Counted from the first letter of the stretch, positions 1 through 12,672 are shown. The stretch is 64,000 nt of DNA from Trachythela sp. YZ-2020 (GCA_016169945.1 JADLSH010000193.1:248001-312000), one strand, 5' to 3'. The notes: generated from the sequence alone by a model not told the origin. Program-made: numbers and translations.

Positions 1-245
1 TCCATACACCCTTTCTTCCTTCATTCCTTCTTCCTTCCTTCCGTACACCCTTCCTTCCCATACATCCTTCCTTCCTTCCATCCATACAACTTCCTTCCTT
101 CCTTCCTTCCTTCCTTCCTTCCATCCATACACCTTTCCTTCCTTCCTTCCTTCCTTCCTTCCTTCCTGCCTTCCTTCCTTCCTCCCTTCCTTCCTTCCTT
201 CCTTCGTTCGTTCGTTCCTTCCTTCCTTCCTTCCTTCCTTCCTTG
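1..245. repeat. (TTCC)n microsatellite
   Basis: Almost uninterrupted TTCC tetranucleotide repeat with variants (TTCG at about 205-216, CATA-containing spacers near the left end). It runs off the left edge, so its true length is unknown. Confidence 0.95.
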
Positions 246-436
246 GTGTTTAGGAACGAGGCAGTTATAAATGACAAATTTGAGGAAATTGTTAACGTTT
301 ATTTTTTAGGGCCACTTGGGAGAATACGTATGTACTTAGTGTTACCCTCGTTAAATAAAGTTTATTGTATTGTATTGTATTGTATTGTATTGTATTGTAT
401 TGTATTGTATTGTATTGTATTGTATTGTATTGTAAA
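246..436 (+). repeat. Possible LINE 3' end with (ATTGT)n tail
   Basis: About 110 bp of unique sequence ends in TAAATAAAGTTT and then a pure ATTGT pentanucleotide run (about 361-435). A short 3'UTR followed by a simple-repeat tail is the usual 3' end of CR1/L2-type LINEs, so I read this as a strongly 5'-truncated copy. No coding part remains to confirm it. A complementary ACAAT run lies at 2055-2100. Confidence 0.4.
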
Positions 437-2398
437 ATGAACGTCGGGGGTTCCATTTAGCCTGCTTTCCATCAATAGAAATTGAGCGAGTTCAAAATAA
501 CTACAATAAAGACTTTGAGCGTATAATAGAACTATTCAAACGAACCAGTACGTATTTAAACTACTGGACAAATCCAACGTGAAAATCGAGTTAATATATG
601 GACGTTTATTAGAGAGCGGTCATAAAGTAAGTGATATACCAGGGCGGAGGATATTGGGATGGGGTACGAAATTTTTTCATTCCCAGGGTGGGTTACTTTT
701 GGATGGGATATGAAAAAAATTCCGAATAAATTTAAATGAAAGAATAGATTTACTCAATTAAACGATAAAACAACATACTGCTGTCAATAAGAGATTAAAA
801 TATGAACACCTTGTATAACTTATATTCAGAATATTTTCCTCGTCACGTCTCATTGTGTTTATTTTGTCTTCTAAATTCTGTCCTGCATAAATATATTTAC
901 TTTAAAAATCAGCCTGCTTTCTTTCTCTTTTTCTGCTTTCCTTTTATTATCTTGTACCATATTTTTCTTCATTTTTTCCTCGGCTTGAAGTTCATTCTCT
1001 TCAGCATCTTTACATAATACATTCACAATGATAACTTTTTCTTTTCTTTTCACAGCATCCAATAGGAATATAGGATATCCAAATGGGCCTTTAAGTTTAA
1101 TGTATCAAAAAGCTTGAGCTCATTTGTTTTCAATTTCACTGAAAATCTTGATGAATATGACACTTGTTTTGTGTAGACCAGTAGATGTTTATATATGATT
1201 TGAAGAAAGCTTATGACCCATGGATCAGTTATAAGAAAACAATAAGACATGGAGTGGCCATACTGATTGTATAGAGTGTGAATTATTCCATTGTGGCATT
1301 GTTGAAAGTAACAATTTATAAATATAAGTGCATATGTTGACATCATTGCTTTTATCATAAACATCTACAGTTCTTCTGTATACCAACAAGTGCAGAATCA
1401 GTGTTTATGGAGACATGTTTCAGTGTTTCTATCATAAATATTTATACAAATTGCATTATAAAATATAAACAGTTGAGACTTTTATATGAGACTTGAGTGT
1501 AGACTTGAGATGAAACTATATTCTCTCAGTCATTAATAAATATGTTGAACGGGTGACCTGCTATATTGTCTATAAATGTTGATGATATCAGTGTTATATT
1601 GCTCCTACCCCTACCCCCACACACACCTCTCTAAACAACCTCTCTAGTAAGTTCAACCCTTCCACTTTACCACAAATCAGACACATGTATTCATTCATAT
1701 AAACTGAATAGATTTATTATTTATTATGGAAATTCATGTCACGTTTATACCTGAACCACTAACCCCCACATTCTATTGAGCTCTCCCTTCCAATAAATGC
1801 CCATCCAATTTAAACATGCCAGAAATGAATAAGCTCCTTGAAGTTTAACAGGGAATTTTTGATAAGGAATGCTTTATTGGAAGATAGAACTATGAACCCC
1901 TCCTTGATGTGTTAAAGTTAGCCTCTGATTATCTCATAAAATTTTTATAATTTCTAGTAGCTCAACAACCTCATTCGATTCAAACCAACATAAATTGTGA
2001 ATGATCTTAAGACACAAGGTTATAGCCTGCAGGCATCATGCATAATGTGTCCACAACAATACAATACAATACAATACAATACAATACAATACAATACAAT
2101 TACTAATTTGACTTCTATACCCAGTAGCAAACACTTCACAAAATTCAGTGGGGGTGGACTAGTTTAGGCTGCCAGTCTATTACTGCTCTTTTGTAATATT
2201 GCAAAATGATGGCTTAAATTGAATGATAATTTGCTTATATAAAAGCATATCTATAGCCTCCTTTGCAGTCAATGTGGTGGCAAACAGCAGAATTACATAA
2301 TAATTTTATAGCAAGAGGGTCATAACAATTTCTGCACAATTCTGTCATTCACCAAGAGTTGCCAGCGGAGGAGGCTAAAGCATTTCAAGGTAAACCAC
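437..2398. other. No recognisable gene; (ACAAT)n microsatellite near the end
   Basis: AT-rich sequence with only short chance reading frames. The only clear structure is an ACAAT pentanucleotide run at about 2055-2100, the complement of the ATTGT run at 361-435. I see no splice-bounded coding segment. Confidence 0.6.
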
Positions 2399-2638
2399 AT
2401 CAAAGTTCATTAATACAAGAAAGAAATTTGCTATTTATACGATTTTAATGATATTTAGGTAAGATTTTTCGTGTTAATGCGATCAATATTATCTATACTG
2501 ATACAGCCCCCGTGTTTTAATTACTGAGTATCGTGCCAAAATCTTTTGTATTTTGTCCGGTGCTGAATTGTCTCGAGCTAAAATATTTTATACTGTATCC
2601 AATCTTTGTTGAATTGTTGTTCAGTCAATGTTTGGAAC

Positions 2639-4484
2639 CAGATGAGGTTGGACAGCAGGCCGCAAATCATCATGGGTAACGAGCGTATGTTTCCACGTGC
2701 AGCCTCATTTATGCGTTGACTGCCGTGAAGTTAACATCTCTGGCCATAGAAAATTCTGCGAAAATGGACGCTATTGATACAGAGACTCATGCCATCATGA
2801 TGGATGTGTTTATTGTTTGTGTATGGATGTATAACAAGGCTCTTTGAGTTCGTTTAATGGATTTATTTGTGCAGAAATCTCAAAGGCTGCCTGTGATCAA
2901 CTGGTCTTGTGGTCAACATAAATGTTCATGTGTTGAAAATTCTATATGTTATTTGTGGACACTTTGTTCAGTGTTGCACGTGTTGCAATTTATATACGAT
3001 TTCATAAGCTGACCCACTGCCTGGATCGTCTGTATTTGTAATGTATATTGTGCAACTAGTGAGGAGTGTAGTACAGACAGTTAACTAAATATTTATTGGC
3101 CAGATTGATTCTGCTGGCATCAAAGGATTCGACTTTTAATATGTATTTAGTTATTTATTTATCCCAATAGCACATTGTGACTGCTGAAAACCCCCATATT
3201 GGGGTTGTCAAAGAACTTTCAAAGAATTCGAGCTGTTCAACTTCAAAGATTGTTGACAGAAATTGAGAAATGGCATCGGATTAATACAATATGACATAAT
3301 GACAACGTACAGCCTACATAAAAGATCAAAATAACGTTTACCTTACAAAATACTGCTCACATAGGTAGATCAATAGTTATTGAAATAGCATGGATGCATT
3401 CCAGGGAAAAAATTGAATAACAATGACAAAATATTCGATATTTGCGAGTCGAGTGGGCCGTCAGACAACAAAACTGCAGACAGAGCCAGACACTAGCCCA
3501 GATATAAAATCTCTAAACAACACGCAAATAACTCCTAAATCTCCTAAAATTCATTCAAAAGTACTTTAACGCTTACTCTAGAGAATAACGCTCTTTATAT
3601 TAAAGAGGTTTCAAGATTCATTGGGAAAAACAAGCTTTGGTGGCGCAATATCTTCCTAAACTATTAGACGCCATTTTGGAAACGTCGAAATGACTATGGT
3701 CACTTCAATGCCTAATATCTTAGTATATACATTTATCTTGATTTTTTTTGCAAAAATTACGAAAATCGAACCATAGGAACTCCAGATATTTTAGTTTGAA
3801 AGTTGTGAACAGACGCGGCCTCGAGTCATCACGTTGCGATGACACGACGAACTTTAATCATCAAAATAAGTTTAAACAACAATACTTACCTCAGAAATTT
3901 TTACAGATACCACAAGTTCTTGTATAATATTAAGGCCACGCTTGCTTTTTTATAGAATTTTTAAAATATTAGTATGTATTTTTCAAGTGTTTCTGCGCCC
4001 AATGCAAATTAGGCAGCCTAAAATCTTCACAAACACGATGGAAAAATAGCGCGATTTCATTGGTCGAGAAATTCACGTGACAGCTGTCCAACCCAGTGAG
4101 CTCTATATATATATATCTGGAGTGAGAACTTATGTCCAAAAAGTGAAGCCAAAGATGGCGGAAATTGACGTCCAGTGCCAATCCCTTTCTATTGTTTTCG
4201 ACCGCGCGGTTTGCACAAGCCGGCAAGGAGTGTGCCGAAATTTTGTGTTTTTACTCCGATGTAAACAATAACATCATGATTTTATGAACTAATAACTTGA
4301 TTAGCGATGCGATCTGTTAGTATAAACTGGAATTAGCTAGAAAAATGGTATGAAAACTGTTTATGACCTTCATGAGTTTGGACGTCAATTGCCGCCATCT
4401 TTGGCTTCACTTGGCCTATTGGCCGAACATTAGAAGTTCTTACTCCAGATATATATAGAGCTCACTGGTCCAACCTTACTCTCA
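2639..4484 (+). mobile_element. Non-autonomous MULE-like element, copy 1
   Basis: This stretch aligns by eye, with many substitutions and small gaps, to the reverse complement of the element at 59541-62395. Its left terminus (CAGATGAGGTTGGACA) matches that copy's terminal inverted repeat (CAGAGGAGGTCGGACA). Its right terminus (TGTCCAACC...) is split by the MITE at 4093-4468. No transposase ORF is present. The superfamily is inferred from the 10-bp target duplication of the other copy; this copy shows no duplication, in keeping with greater age or rearrangement. Confidence 0.65.
4093..4468. mobile_element. MITE with CCAGTGAGCTC terminal repeats and 6-bp TSD
   Basis: A 376-bp element whose ends are reverse complements (CCAGTGAGCTCTATATAT on the left). 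The inverted similarity extends about 80 bp inward and includes the motif AAGCCAAAGATGGCGG. It is flanked by identical TCCAAC at 4087-4092 and 4469-4474. Related end sequences occur at 24136 and 39838-40279. Confidence 0.8.
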
Positions 4485-5462
4485 CATTGTATACCAGTCT
4501 ACCAATGGAAGTGTATTTAACGATTTACCTGATTTTCTCTATTAACTACAGTAGACTCCCGTCTGTTTTTGATTGTTGTATATTTCATTTGCATCTATGT
4601 TTGCACTGAGCTATATATTAAGGCTAGCCTCTATTATTCAATGTCTATCGCTGTAGCCTGTAATTATAAACGCATTTGATTAAAATGACTATATTAAGAA
4701 ACTATTGTACATATATTTTTATATTTTAGTAATGTTAACTGTTAGAAACATATTCGGCTTTTGAATAGAACTAACAATATAGATTGCACTTTGCAATTTG
4801 TCAAATTCAATAACAGCGATGTATTTGTACGTGAACAAACTCAAGCACGGAAATTTTTTAAATTCTAACTTCTAGAATGGCTTACGAGACCTGTTATCAT
4901 TCGGAATGATATATTATTTTTATAATAAATAGGGACAACTATATATTTCTTTAATTTCGAACACAGGAATTTTATATCAGTCCGAGACAAACAGCTGCAA
5001 CTTGCTGCCACCGCCAGTTTAAACCAAAGGCTAAAGAATTGAACTGAACAGTACGGTAAAATCTTGTTGAAATTATAAGAATACTCTCTGATATAAAATA
5101 TCATAGTCCTACTTTTTCCGGTCAGACAGTACAATATGTGCACTATATTATTGTACTGGTATTTAAAACTATATTTGACTTCACACGACATAGGCAAGTT
5201 TAGGCAGCGGCGATAATCAAGCAAATGCGGGCAAAGGGGTCTAAATCAGTGTAACTAAGCAAAGAACAATTGGGTATAGATAATATTGATCGCATTAACA
5301 CGAAAAATCTTACCTAAATATCGTTAAAATAGCTTTTTTTTCTTGTACTTTGATCATAGAATAGGAAATGACTAGAAGGGCCAGTTGAGGCGGAACCTTT
5401 GACGTTTTTGACGCTGCGCATGTCGCATTACGCATGTTCATTACCATTATTCTAGCCAGTCA

Positions 5463-6794
5463 ATTGCCTTTTCTGGCAATAAACTAACAAAATCTGAAAC
5501 TGTTTGTAACCTAAACTGCTTTCAAGACTTAGTTTATTCTGATCAAATTGATATTGTTTGTGTCAATGAAACTTGGCTCAATGGAAACATTGATAATTCA
5601 GAAATCCTGAACTCCAATTACACTATACTTCGAAAAGATCGCGAAACTCGAGGCGGTGGAGTATTACTTGCAATTAAAACTGATTCATTTAAGTCGGTGC
5701 GAGAAGTTCATCAAAATCAATATCTAGAAATTATCTCTGCTGAAATAACTACATCCTCAAATAATCGACTCTTGATTTGCTCGTGCTACCGTCCACCTAA
5801 CGCTGATCAAAATTGGCTCAACAATTTTAACCACTATCTAAATGATGTTTGCAACTGCTATGAGAATATCATCCTTGTTGGTGACTTTAATATGCCACAT
5901 ATCTCCTGGAATTCCCCAGAAAATACAACAAGAGCCAATGAAATTTCATTCTTAGAATTAATGAATGACTATTTCTTATCTCAACTAAACAACAAACCTA
6001 CTAGACGCAACAATGTGCTGGACCTTGTGCTCACCAATGTTCCCAACCTTGTAAATATTCATGAAGTTTTATCTCCTACTGAAGCAGGAGTTTTCACTGA
6101 TCATAATATAATTCTCTTTGATGTCCTTATATCTCCAAAATCTCCAGTGAATATGAATAGAACAGTATACGACTACCAACGTGGCAATTTCGATGCTTTA
6201 AGATCGTCACTCGAATCCGAGAATCTATCTAACCTAATATCAGTGGAAGGCGATATTGACCACGACTGGCTGATCTGGAAAAGCACTTTCCTTACAATAG
6301 TTGCTGATCATATCCCAACTATAAGACTTCGAAGTCGAAAATATGTGCCGTGGCTTACTGGTGAAATTTTGCACAACATCAAAAAGAAAAATTCCCTAAG
6401 ACAAAGATTGAAAAAATCTCCCAGTGACTATCTCCGCCACAAGTTTACAACCCTCAGAGCTACAATCAAACTTATGATAAAAATCAGCCGATCCAACTAC
6501 ATTTCCTCTCTCTGCACAAACATCCAAACCAATTCCAAACGTTTCTGGTCACTATTTAAACTAAAAGGTGCAACACGTTCTGTCCCGGAAAAAATTTCAA
6601 CAAAAACGAGTGCCGAAAATGTCCGTGAATATGCCGAGAATCCTATGGATATCGCAACACTTTTCAACCGCTACTTTGTATCAATCTTCTCGAGTGATCC
6701 TATCAATATTGTTAATCAACAATCTATATCCGACACCACTGACACTATTTTCAATGACATTATTTTGTCGGAGGAACAGTGCGCTCAGTTTTAA
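5463..6794 (+). pseudogene. LINE endonuclease (APE/EEP type), truncated
   Basis: The open frame extends upstream of any ATG to at least 5463. It contains the hallmark blocks of an apurinic-type LINE endonuclease: the catalytic-Glu block VNETWL, then RGGGVLLAI, SCYRPPN, VGDFNMPHISW (catalytic Asp and Asn) and FTDHNIILF (Asp-His). These enzymes nick target DNA to prime reverse transcription. The N-terminal Asn block is absent because the copy is 5'-truncated. The frame stops at 6792-6794, just inside the start of the RT frame, where a single frameshift at about 6779 separates what should be one polyprotein. Confidence 0.85.
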
Positions 6795-8359
6795 GAAATC
6801 TCGATAACAACAAAGCGCATGGTCCAGATGAAATCCCAGCAAGATTACTAACCGAAACTGCATATCAAATCGCTCCATCTCTATGCCTTCTATTTAACAA
6901 GTCCTTAAAAAGTGGAATAGTACCTCGAGAATGGAAACTTGCCAATGTTGTACCCATCCACAAAAAGGGGGATAAAGATCATGTGGAAAATTATCGGCCG
7001 ATCTCTCTTCTCTCACTTGTCTCCAAAGTCTTGGAGCGTTGCGTATTCATTTGCATCAAAGAACATGCTTTCAGTCAAATAAATTCTTGCCAACATGGCT
7101 TCATTTCCGGAAAATCATGCGTGACACAACTAATTGAAGTTTTAGATACTATTGGCAGCCAATTAGATCTCGGAAAGCAGATTGATGTGATCTACCTGGA
7201 TATGTCAAAAGCATTTGATAAGGTTAGTCACGTACGTCTTCTACATCGTCTCAGAGAATTTGGATTCGGAGGAAATCTTTTAATGTGGTTTGATTCTTAC
7301 TTGAAAAATCGCCGACAACAAACTACTGTTCTTGGTGCAACATCGACAGCACTACCAGTGACATCCGGAGTACCACAAGGTTCCATTCTTGGCCCGCTAC
7401 TTTTCCTTTCATATACCAATGATCTATCCTCTTCCATCGTGAATTCGAACGTAGCAGCTTTCGCTGATGACACTAAGATTTTTAAAGTGATTAACTCCAG
7501 GACCGATGCAATGTTATTACAAAATGATCTTTTCAACTTTAATTCCTCCTCATCCAATGCTGGTCTGCATCTTAACACATCAAAATGTAAAACCCTCCAG
7601 GTCACCAGGAAATACAACAAAATAGATTTCCCTTACCAACTACAAGATACCACACTAGAAAAAACTGATTGCGAACTCGATTTAGGTGTATGGACGAATT
7701 ATGATCTCACCTGGTCAAAGCAAGTTGCACAACAAAGTAACAAAGCTAATAAAATGCTGGGTTATATTCGAAGATCAACTTTAAATATTCGCGAGTTTGC
7801 AATTCGACGAACACTGTACCTTTCTCTGGTTCGCTCACACTTAGGATATGCCACTCAAGTATGGGCGTCCCAAAAAGTTGAGTTGGTGAAAAAAGTAGAA
7901 CGAGTTCAGAGGCGTGCAACAAAATATATTTTAAATGTTCCCTTTATTTGTGATATGGAACACAGAGACCGACTCCTTGCAACTAGTTTGCTTCCTCTCA
8001 GCTACTGGCACGAATACCTGGACGTAGTATTCTTGTATAAGGCAAATCACGACAATTTTAATATTGATAAAAAAATCCTTCCATTTCCTCAACCTCAGGG
8101 TCAAAGACAGACAAGATCATTTAACCCCAACTCGCACAAATATAAAATTCCGACATACAAAACGTCAACCTATGAAAAATCTTACAAAATCCGAGCAACA
8201 AGAATATGGAACACACTTCCTAATCATATTACATCCAAAGACCGAACATTTTCAGAATTCAAGAATCTTCTTTTTAAGTACTATATTTTAGCATTAGAAA
8301 ATACATACGATGTTGAGGATCCCCGCACATGGAAAAGTGCGTGTATAAAATGTAATTGA
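6779..8359 (+). pseudogene. LINE reverse transcriptase
   Basis: This 526-codon frame begins at the frameshift with the endonuclease frame; its GTG is not a true start. Ordered RT blocks are clear: NKAHGPDEIP, NYRPISLLSLVSKVLER, HGFISGKSCVTQLI, YLDMSKAFDKVSH (catalytic Asp), SGVPQGSILGPLLFL and AFADDTKIF (the catalytic DD), then the thumb region DLGVWTNYDLTWSKQV. It copies its own RNA at the nicked target. Apart from the frameshift I saw no stop, so the copy is moderately young. It ends in a Trp/Cys-rich tail (DPRTWKSACIKC), usual for this LINE group. Confidence 0.88.
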
Positions 8360-8836
8360 AATTTGAAATTTTTGTTGATATTCGTTGTCCAATCAGGTTT
8401 GAAGTGTATTTTGAGTTGTTCAACGACTTCCGGTTTTTACCAGCAAACCTGGCACGCGGATATATTTTTGCCAAATTTTGTCATTCCCTCACGGATTTTA
8501 GAGCGAATTTAAGCTCTTTGATTAAAGCATCGTTGTTTTGAGAGTTGTACGGTATCATTCTTGCAGGGGATATCGATTAATCTCGAAAGAAATGCATTTA
8601 AAGGCGAAAAATCGAGGATAGTTTCGTGTAACATATGCCAAGTCTGGGCTATTTTGGTCTCAATGTTTCCTTCCTTCCCTCGTTATAGGAAGTCACAGGC
8701 GGGTGCGGGCAAATTGAGCCTGGGCCTCCTGTGGCTGAACTGGCTGGTCCGCCATTATTCTGGCCAGATAACTGCATAAAAATAGGGGGTCACGTTGCAC
8801 TGCTGAGTGGCCTTTCTGGTCATTTCCTATTCTGTG

Positions 8837-9685
8837 CAGTGTGACCAGGTTTTTTCAGGGGCAATTACCACATCCGGCTGCATAAAATTACTACATTGGG
8901 CCAAAAATTACCACGTACGGTACCTCTTACCAGCGGATCAGTTTTCACACACTTGGTGATCTCTTCTCTTGGTGGCTAGATTGCCTCTAGATTTCCGTTT
9001 GGCACTTTTTAATAACTTTAAAACTTACAAAATTCAATATAAATATAATAAAGATAAGGTCAAGTCCGTTCTGCGCATATTTTCTGCCGATAAGAAAGTT
9101 TGTTTGGTTGCCATAGAAGCCCTAGTTCAGACAGTTCAGGTAGTTGTCGTTTGTGCTGAAGTGAAAACATAAGATGTAGAAAACGGAGTGTTAAATTTTC
9201 GCTACATACTCAGATTAGTTTGATAAACAAAAAAATCAATAACTTCTTCAGTAGTTTTAAAAAATTCCTTAGATTTCCTTGACTTTTTTCCATTCCTTAG
9301 ATTATCTTTTTCAACGATATAATTTCCTTAGAAAAGGAAATTTCCTTGAAAATGGAATCACTGCGAGCACTGCGCCAATTTGCGCCATTGGGGTTGACCG
9401 CTGACGGGAACTGGCGGAAATCAAACGAGCGGAAATCGAATGCCTCCGACCCTCCGAGGCACGAGCAATCGATTATTTTTGCCAGTACGGCAAAGGGACT
9501 ACCAGTAATTGGAAATTGAGCTAGTAATTGACTTTTTTAGCTATTTTCAGATTAATTACCACAATTAATTACCACAATTCAAAAATTACCGTAGTAATTA
9601 CCACAAATTTCAAATTACCACAATCGTCCAAAAATGACGAAAAATTACCACGGTAGTAATGAAATTACCACATCTGGTCACACTG
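8837..9685. mobile_element. Non-autonomous hAT-like element, 8-bp TSD
   Basis: The ends are CAGTGTGACCAG and its reverse complement. Identical 8-bp flanks ATTCTGTG lie at 8829-8836 and 9686-9693, a size typical of hAT transposition. The interior is rich in scattered ATTACCACA/TGTGGTAAT motifs and has no transposase. It sits exactly at the right end of the older LINE-split MITE. Confidence 0.85.
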
Positions 9686-9985
9686 ATTCTGTGCTTTGAT
9701 GTTGTTTACGTCGTGTGTTTCACCGGAAGCGTCAGGACTTTTCGACGTTCGCTCATTGGCTGACTAATTTAGGAACCAATGCCGATAGCCAATCAGAGCA
9801 AAGAAGTCTGTCTCATAGCAGCAGAATTGTCGGTAATCGTTCGAAGTTAAACTACCGCGATTTCGCGGAAAGGAGGCTTAGAAATATCATATTTTTCACT
9901 CAAAATTTAAGATTTCGACATAACGACGAGCAAATACGATAGAAATCACTCCGCCAAAACACTTTATCTATATTACGATGGCCCA

Positions 9986-10290
9986 GAAGGCTCACAGTTC
10001 AATTCTGATTTTTAGACAGTTCAATTCTGATTTTTAGACAGTTCAGTTTTGTATTTGACAGTTCAGTTTTGTATTTGGCAGTTCAGTTTTACATTTTAAA
10101 ACAGTTCAGTTTTAATTTTGACACAGTTCAGTTATAAATTTTTGAACAGTTCAGTTCTACATTTTGACACAGTTCAGTTTTAGATTTTCATAATAACACA
10201 GTTCAGTTTTGTATTTACACAGTTCAGTTCTATATTTGGAAACAGTTCATTTTTAGATTTTGAGGCAGTTCAGTTTTAGAATTTAGATCA
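9986..10290 (+). repeat. Left subterminal CAGTTCAG repeat array
   Basis: Thirteen copies of (A/G)CAGTTCAGTT or close variants (CAGTTCAATT, CAGTTCATTT) spaced about 17-30 bp apart, all in the same orientation and separated by T-rich linkers. The same motif appears reverse-complemented in the right array at 15470-15730. Subterminal iterated motifs of this kind are commonly transposase-binding sites; that role is inferred here. Confidence 0.85.
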
Positions 10291-10325
10291 GTGCCAAAGG
10301 CGCGTTGTGTGTACAAAATACAAAT

Positions 10326-12672
10326 ATGGACGCCATAATAAAAGAAGCTGTTCGCGAAGAGCTTAAAAAACAAGAAGAAGCTAAGAAAGGAGAAAGCAAA
10401 AGCTCAGAAAGTAGCGGAGAAACGCCAGCCCCAACTCAGAAAACGGAAAGGACGGTAAATCGCTTGAGCGGTCTACTTCATCGAATCAGAAACCGAAGTG
10501 GGGGAGGCGCAGCAGGCACAAACCGAAAGAAACCCAAAACTGATAAACAACATCGAATACAAATACGATGGCTGCATTATGATGAAGATAAGGTCAAATA
10601 TACCCCTGTGCGAAACAGGTATGGTGGGGGAAACCGTTATATTAATTACATGGATTCAGAACCGTTAACTTTACAGCAAATTCAGGACAAAGCCTGCGAA
10701 TTGTTCTTTCCAAAGGGGAAAAGCCATTTTGGTTTACTACAAGATATGTCCAAGGTAGTGGCAAATTCTGCCAGTGAAGTTATTCATTCGTTTCCTGGCA
10801 ATGGTACGATTGCTGATTACCTAGATGAGAATGGTTTGTATCCTTCGTTAACCTATTTATACTTACGAACAATATATATTAATCCTGAAGAAGATGAACT
10901 GCAGAACTTAACCCAAGCAAGTACCGGTACCTCTTTTGTAGAAACGGTTGATTTTGTGGGTGATGACCTTTGTGTGGGTTATACTTCTCCTTCCTCTCAA
11001 TGCTCAGGTGAGGTTTCACTATCAACTACAAGTTTCCCTCCATCAACTACAAGTTTCTCTCCATCAACTACAAGTTTCCCTCCATCAACTACAAGTTTCC
11101 CTCCATCAACTACAAGTTTCCCTCCATCAACTACAAGTCTCTCTTCTCCAACTACAATTTTCCCTTCACCAACTACAAGTTTCCCACCACAAGAGCCATT
11201 GTTCAGTAGTCCATAGTACAGGATAGTCTGTTCCAGATGCTTTTGTACCAACCTTCCTGGTGAGGTGTGCCCTCGATGCAAACAGGATGAGGAATACAAT
11301 GCTTCGTTAAAGGTAGATGAACTTAAGTATATGGAAAATACAACAGTAGCAGATGAGCAGAATGAGAGTGAAGCTACCCCTGTCAACCTAGATGAAATCA
11401 GGATACATCGGATTGCTTACCTTTCCAGAACTGTTTCCTTGGATAATCTTAATGAGACTCAGGGTCAGTCAAGTGCAGTTCCATCATGTGAAGACTCCTT
11501 ACCTTCAGCTGTCATTGAGACATTAAATCCAGGCATTAATACTGGTAATAGCTTTTCTGACAATGAAAATTCTACTAATGCAGCAGCAATCTTGATAGTT
11601 GACCAACAAGAATTAGGGAACGAACAGGAGTTTCATACTTCCCATCCACCATCCAGTCCAAAGGATGTTCAAGTCATTAAAGTACACCGTTCTCGTGTAT
11701 GCAAAGATATGGTTAGCTACTTCCAAGATGAAAAAATCTCAACACGCTCTATAGTTTTTGAAATTATTGATGATCGTGGGAATCCTGAGAAAGGTGCTGG
11801 AATTGGTGTGGCTCGTGATGTATTTTCATTGTTTTGGAAAGCATTTGGAGATTCAATGACTATTGGAGAGAGAGAAAGAGTGCCCTATGTGCGACATGAC
11901 CATTTTGTGAATGAATGTCAGGCTATTGGCAGAATCCTTGTTCAGGGATATAAGATGGTATCTTATTTCCCTCTGATTTTATCAAAGGCATTCATTGGAT
12001 ATTGCCTATTTGGAGATTCAGTTCCAGATTCAGCTGTGATGAATTCCTTTAAGAAGTACCTTGCAGTCGACGAAGAAGAGTTGATTGAGAAATGCAGGTC
12101 TTTCGCCGGACATGCATGAATTTGAAAGTGAAGAGATTGAGGATTTTTTGGAACGATTTAACTGCAGAACAGTCTTAAATGAAAACAATTGTCAAAAAGT
12201 GATCACTGAAATTGCCAAACAAGAGCTTATCCAAAAACCCCATATTATGTTGTCTACATGGCAGCCCATTCTTTCTGAGCTCAAGATGTATGAGCCGTTT
12301 CAGTCATTTGGTAAGTTGGAAACATTCTATGACTCTGTAAAGCCTACGAATAAGAAAGTTCTTCAACTTCTGCAAGCCCAACCAACCACTGACGGGGAAC
12401 GTGATGCCTTGAAGTTCCTGCAGCGTTATATTAGAGGTTTAGACACAGGTAACCTAGGGCATTTTCTTCGTTTTACCACAGGCGCCGATATTTTGATTGT
12501 GAATAGTATATCTGTGTCGTTTGTTAAAGTAGATGGGGTTTATAAAACCCCTGTAGCCCACACATGTGGCCCTGTGTTAGAGTTACCTTGCACATTTCAA
12601 GATTTTTGTGAGTTAAGAAACACATTCAACAATATACTAGCCAAACCTGACTGGGAACTTGATATTGTTTAG
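10326..12672 (+). pseudogene. HECT-type E3 ubiquitin-ligase-like protein of a transposon, broken
   Basis: Three frame segments form one gene. 10326-11213 starts at ATG with a charged, coiled-coil-like N-terminus and ends in a run of TTSFPPS heptads. A single in-frame TAG (11214-11216) separates it from 11217-12119, which begins with a CSRC/CTNLPGEVCPRC cysteine cluster and carries a HECT N-lobe-like block (GIGVARDVFSLFWKAF, FFPLILSKAF-like). A frameshift near 12100 leads into 12085-12672, the C-lobe, with LGHFLRFTTGADIL and a HTCGPVLELP motif whose Cys aligns with the HECT catalytic cysteine. HECT enzymes pass ubiquitin from E2 to substrate through that cysteine. The resemblance is to the G2E3-like HECT proteins often seen in transposon-rich genomes. 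Whether it is active, or was in the parent element, is unknown. Confidence 0.65.
11020..11190 (+). repeat. 21-bp coding minisatellite (TTSFPPS)n
   Basis: About eight tandem copies of a 21-bp unit containing CATCAACTACAAGTTTCCCT within the HECT-like gene. Because the unit is a multiple of three it encodes a Ser/Thr/Pro heptad in frame, probably a flexible linker. Confidence 0.9.

Larger units (their letters stand above)
2399..5353. mobile_element. Inverted-repeat-bounded element with nested insertions
   Basis: The left arm (about 2399-2507) is the imperfect reverse complement of the right arm (about 5264-5353). The longest matching core reads GGTAAGATTTTTCGTG in the left arm. Between the arms lie a MULE-like repeat (2639-4484), a MITE nested in that (4093-4468) and about 0.8 kb of unrecognised sequence. 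No transposase is readable and I could not find a target duplication, so the superfamily is unknown. Confidence 0.55.
5460..8751 (+). mobile_element. 5'-truncated CR1/L2-like LINE
   Basis: A non-LTR retrotransposon with endonuclease and reverse transcriptase in adjacent frames. The segment is flanked by a 16-bp direct repeat with one mismatch (CCATTATTCTAGCCAG at 5444-5459, CCATTATTCTGGCCAG at 8752-8767), a candidate target duplication. The 5' end is missing: the endonuclease is already under way at 5463. After the RT stop at 8359 there are about 390 bp of non-coding sequence that may be 3'UTR or older DNA, so the exact 3' boundary is unsure. CR1/L2-like is inferred from domain style; no ORF1 or RNase H is visible. 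Confidence 0.8.
5356..8836. mobile_element. MITE split by LINE insertion
   Basis: The left arm (about 5356-5400, ATAGAATAGGAAATGACTAG...) is the reverse complement of the right arm (about 8799-8836, ...TGGTCATTTCCTATTCTGTG). Almost everything between them belongs to the LINE-bearing segment bounded by near-identical 16-bp direct repeats. Without that insert the MITE would be about 190 bp. A hAT-like element then inserted at its right end, duplicating ATTCTGTG. Confidence 0.65.

Noticed and set aside
4077..4271. 64-codon frame with MAEID-like content
   Set aside because: Runs from flanking DNA into a MITE arm; no homologous exon structure.
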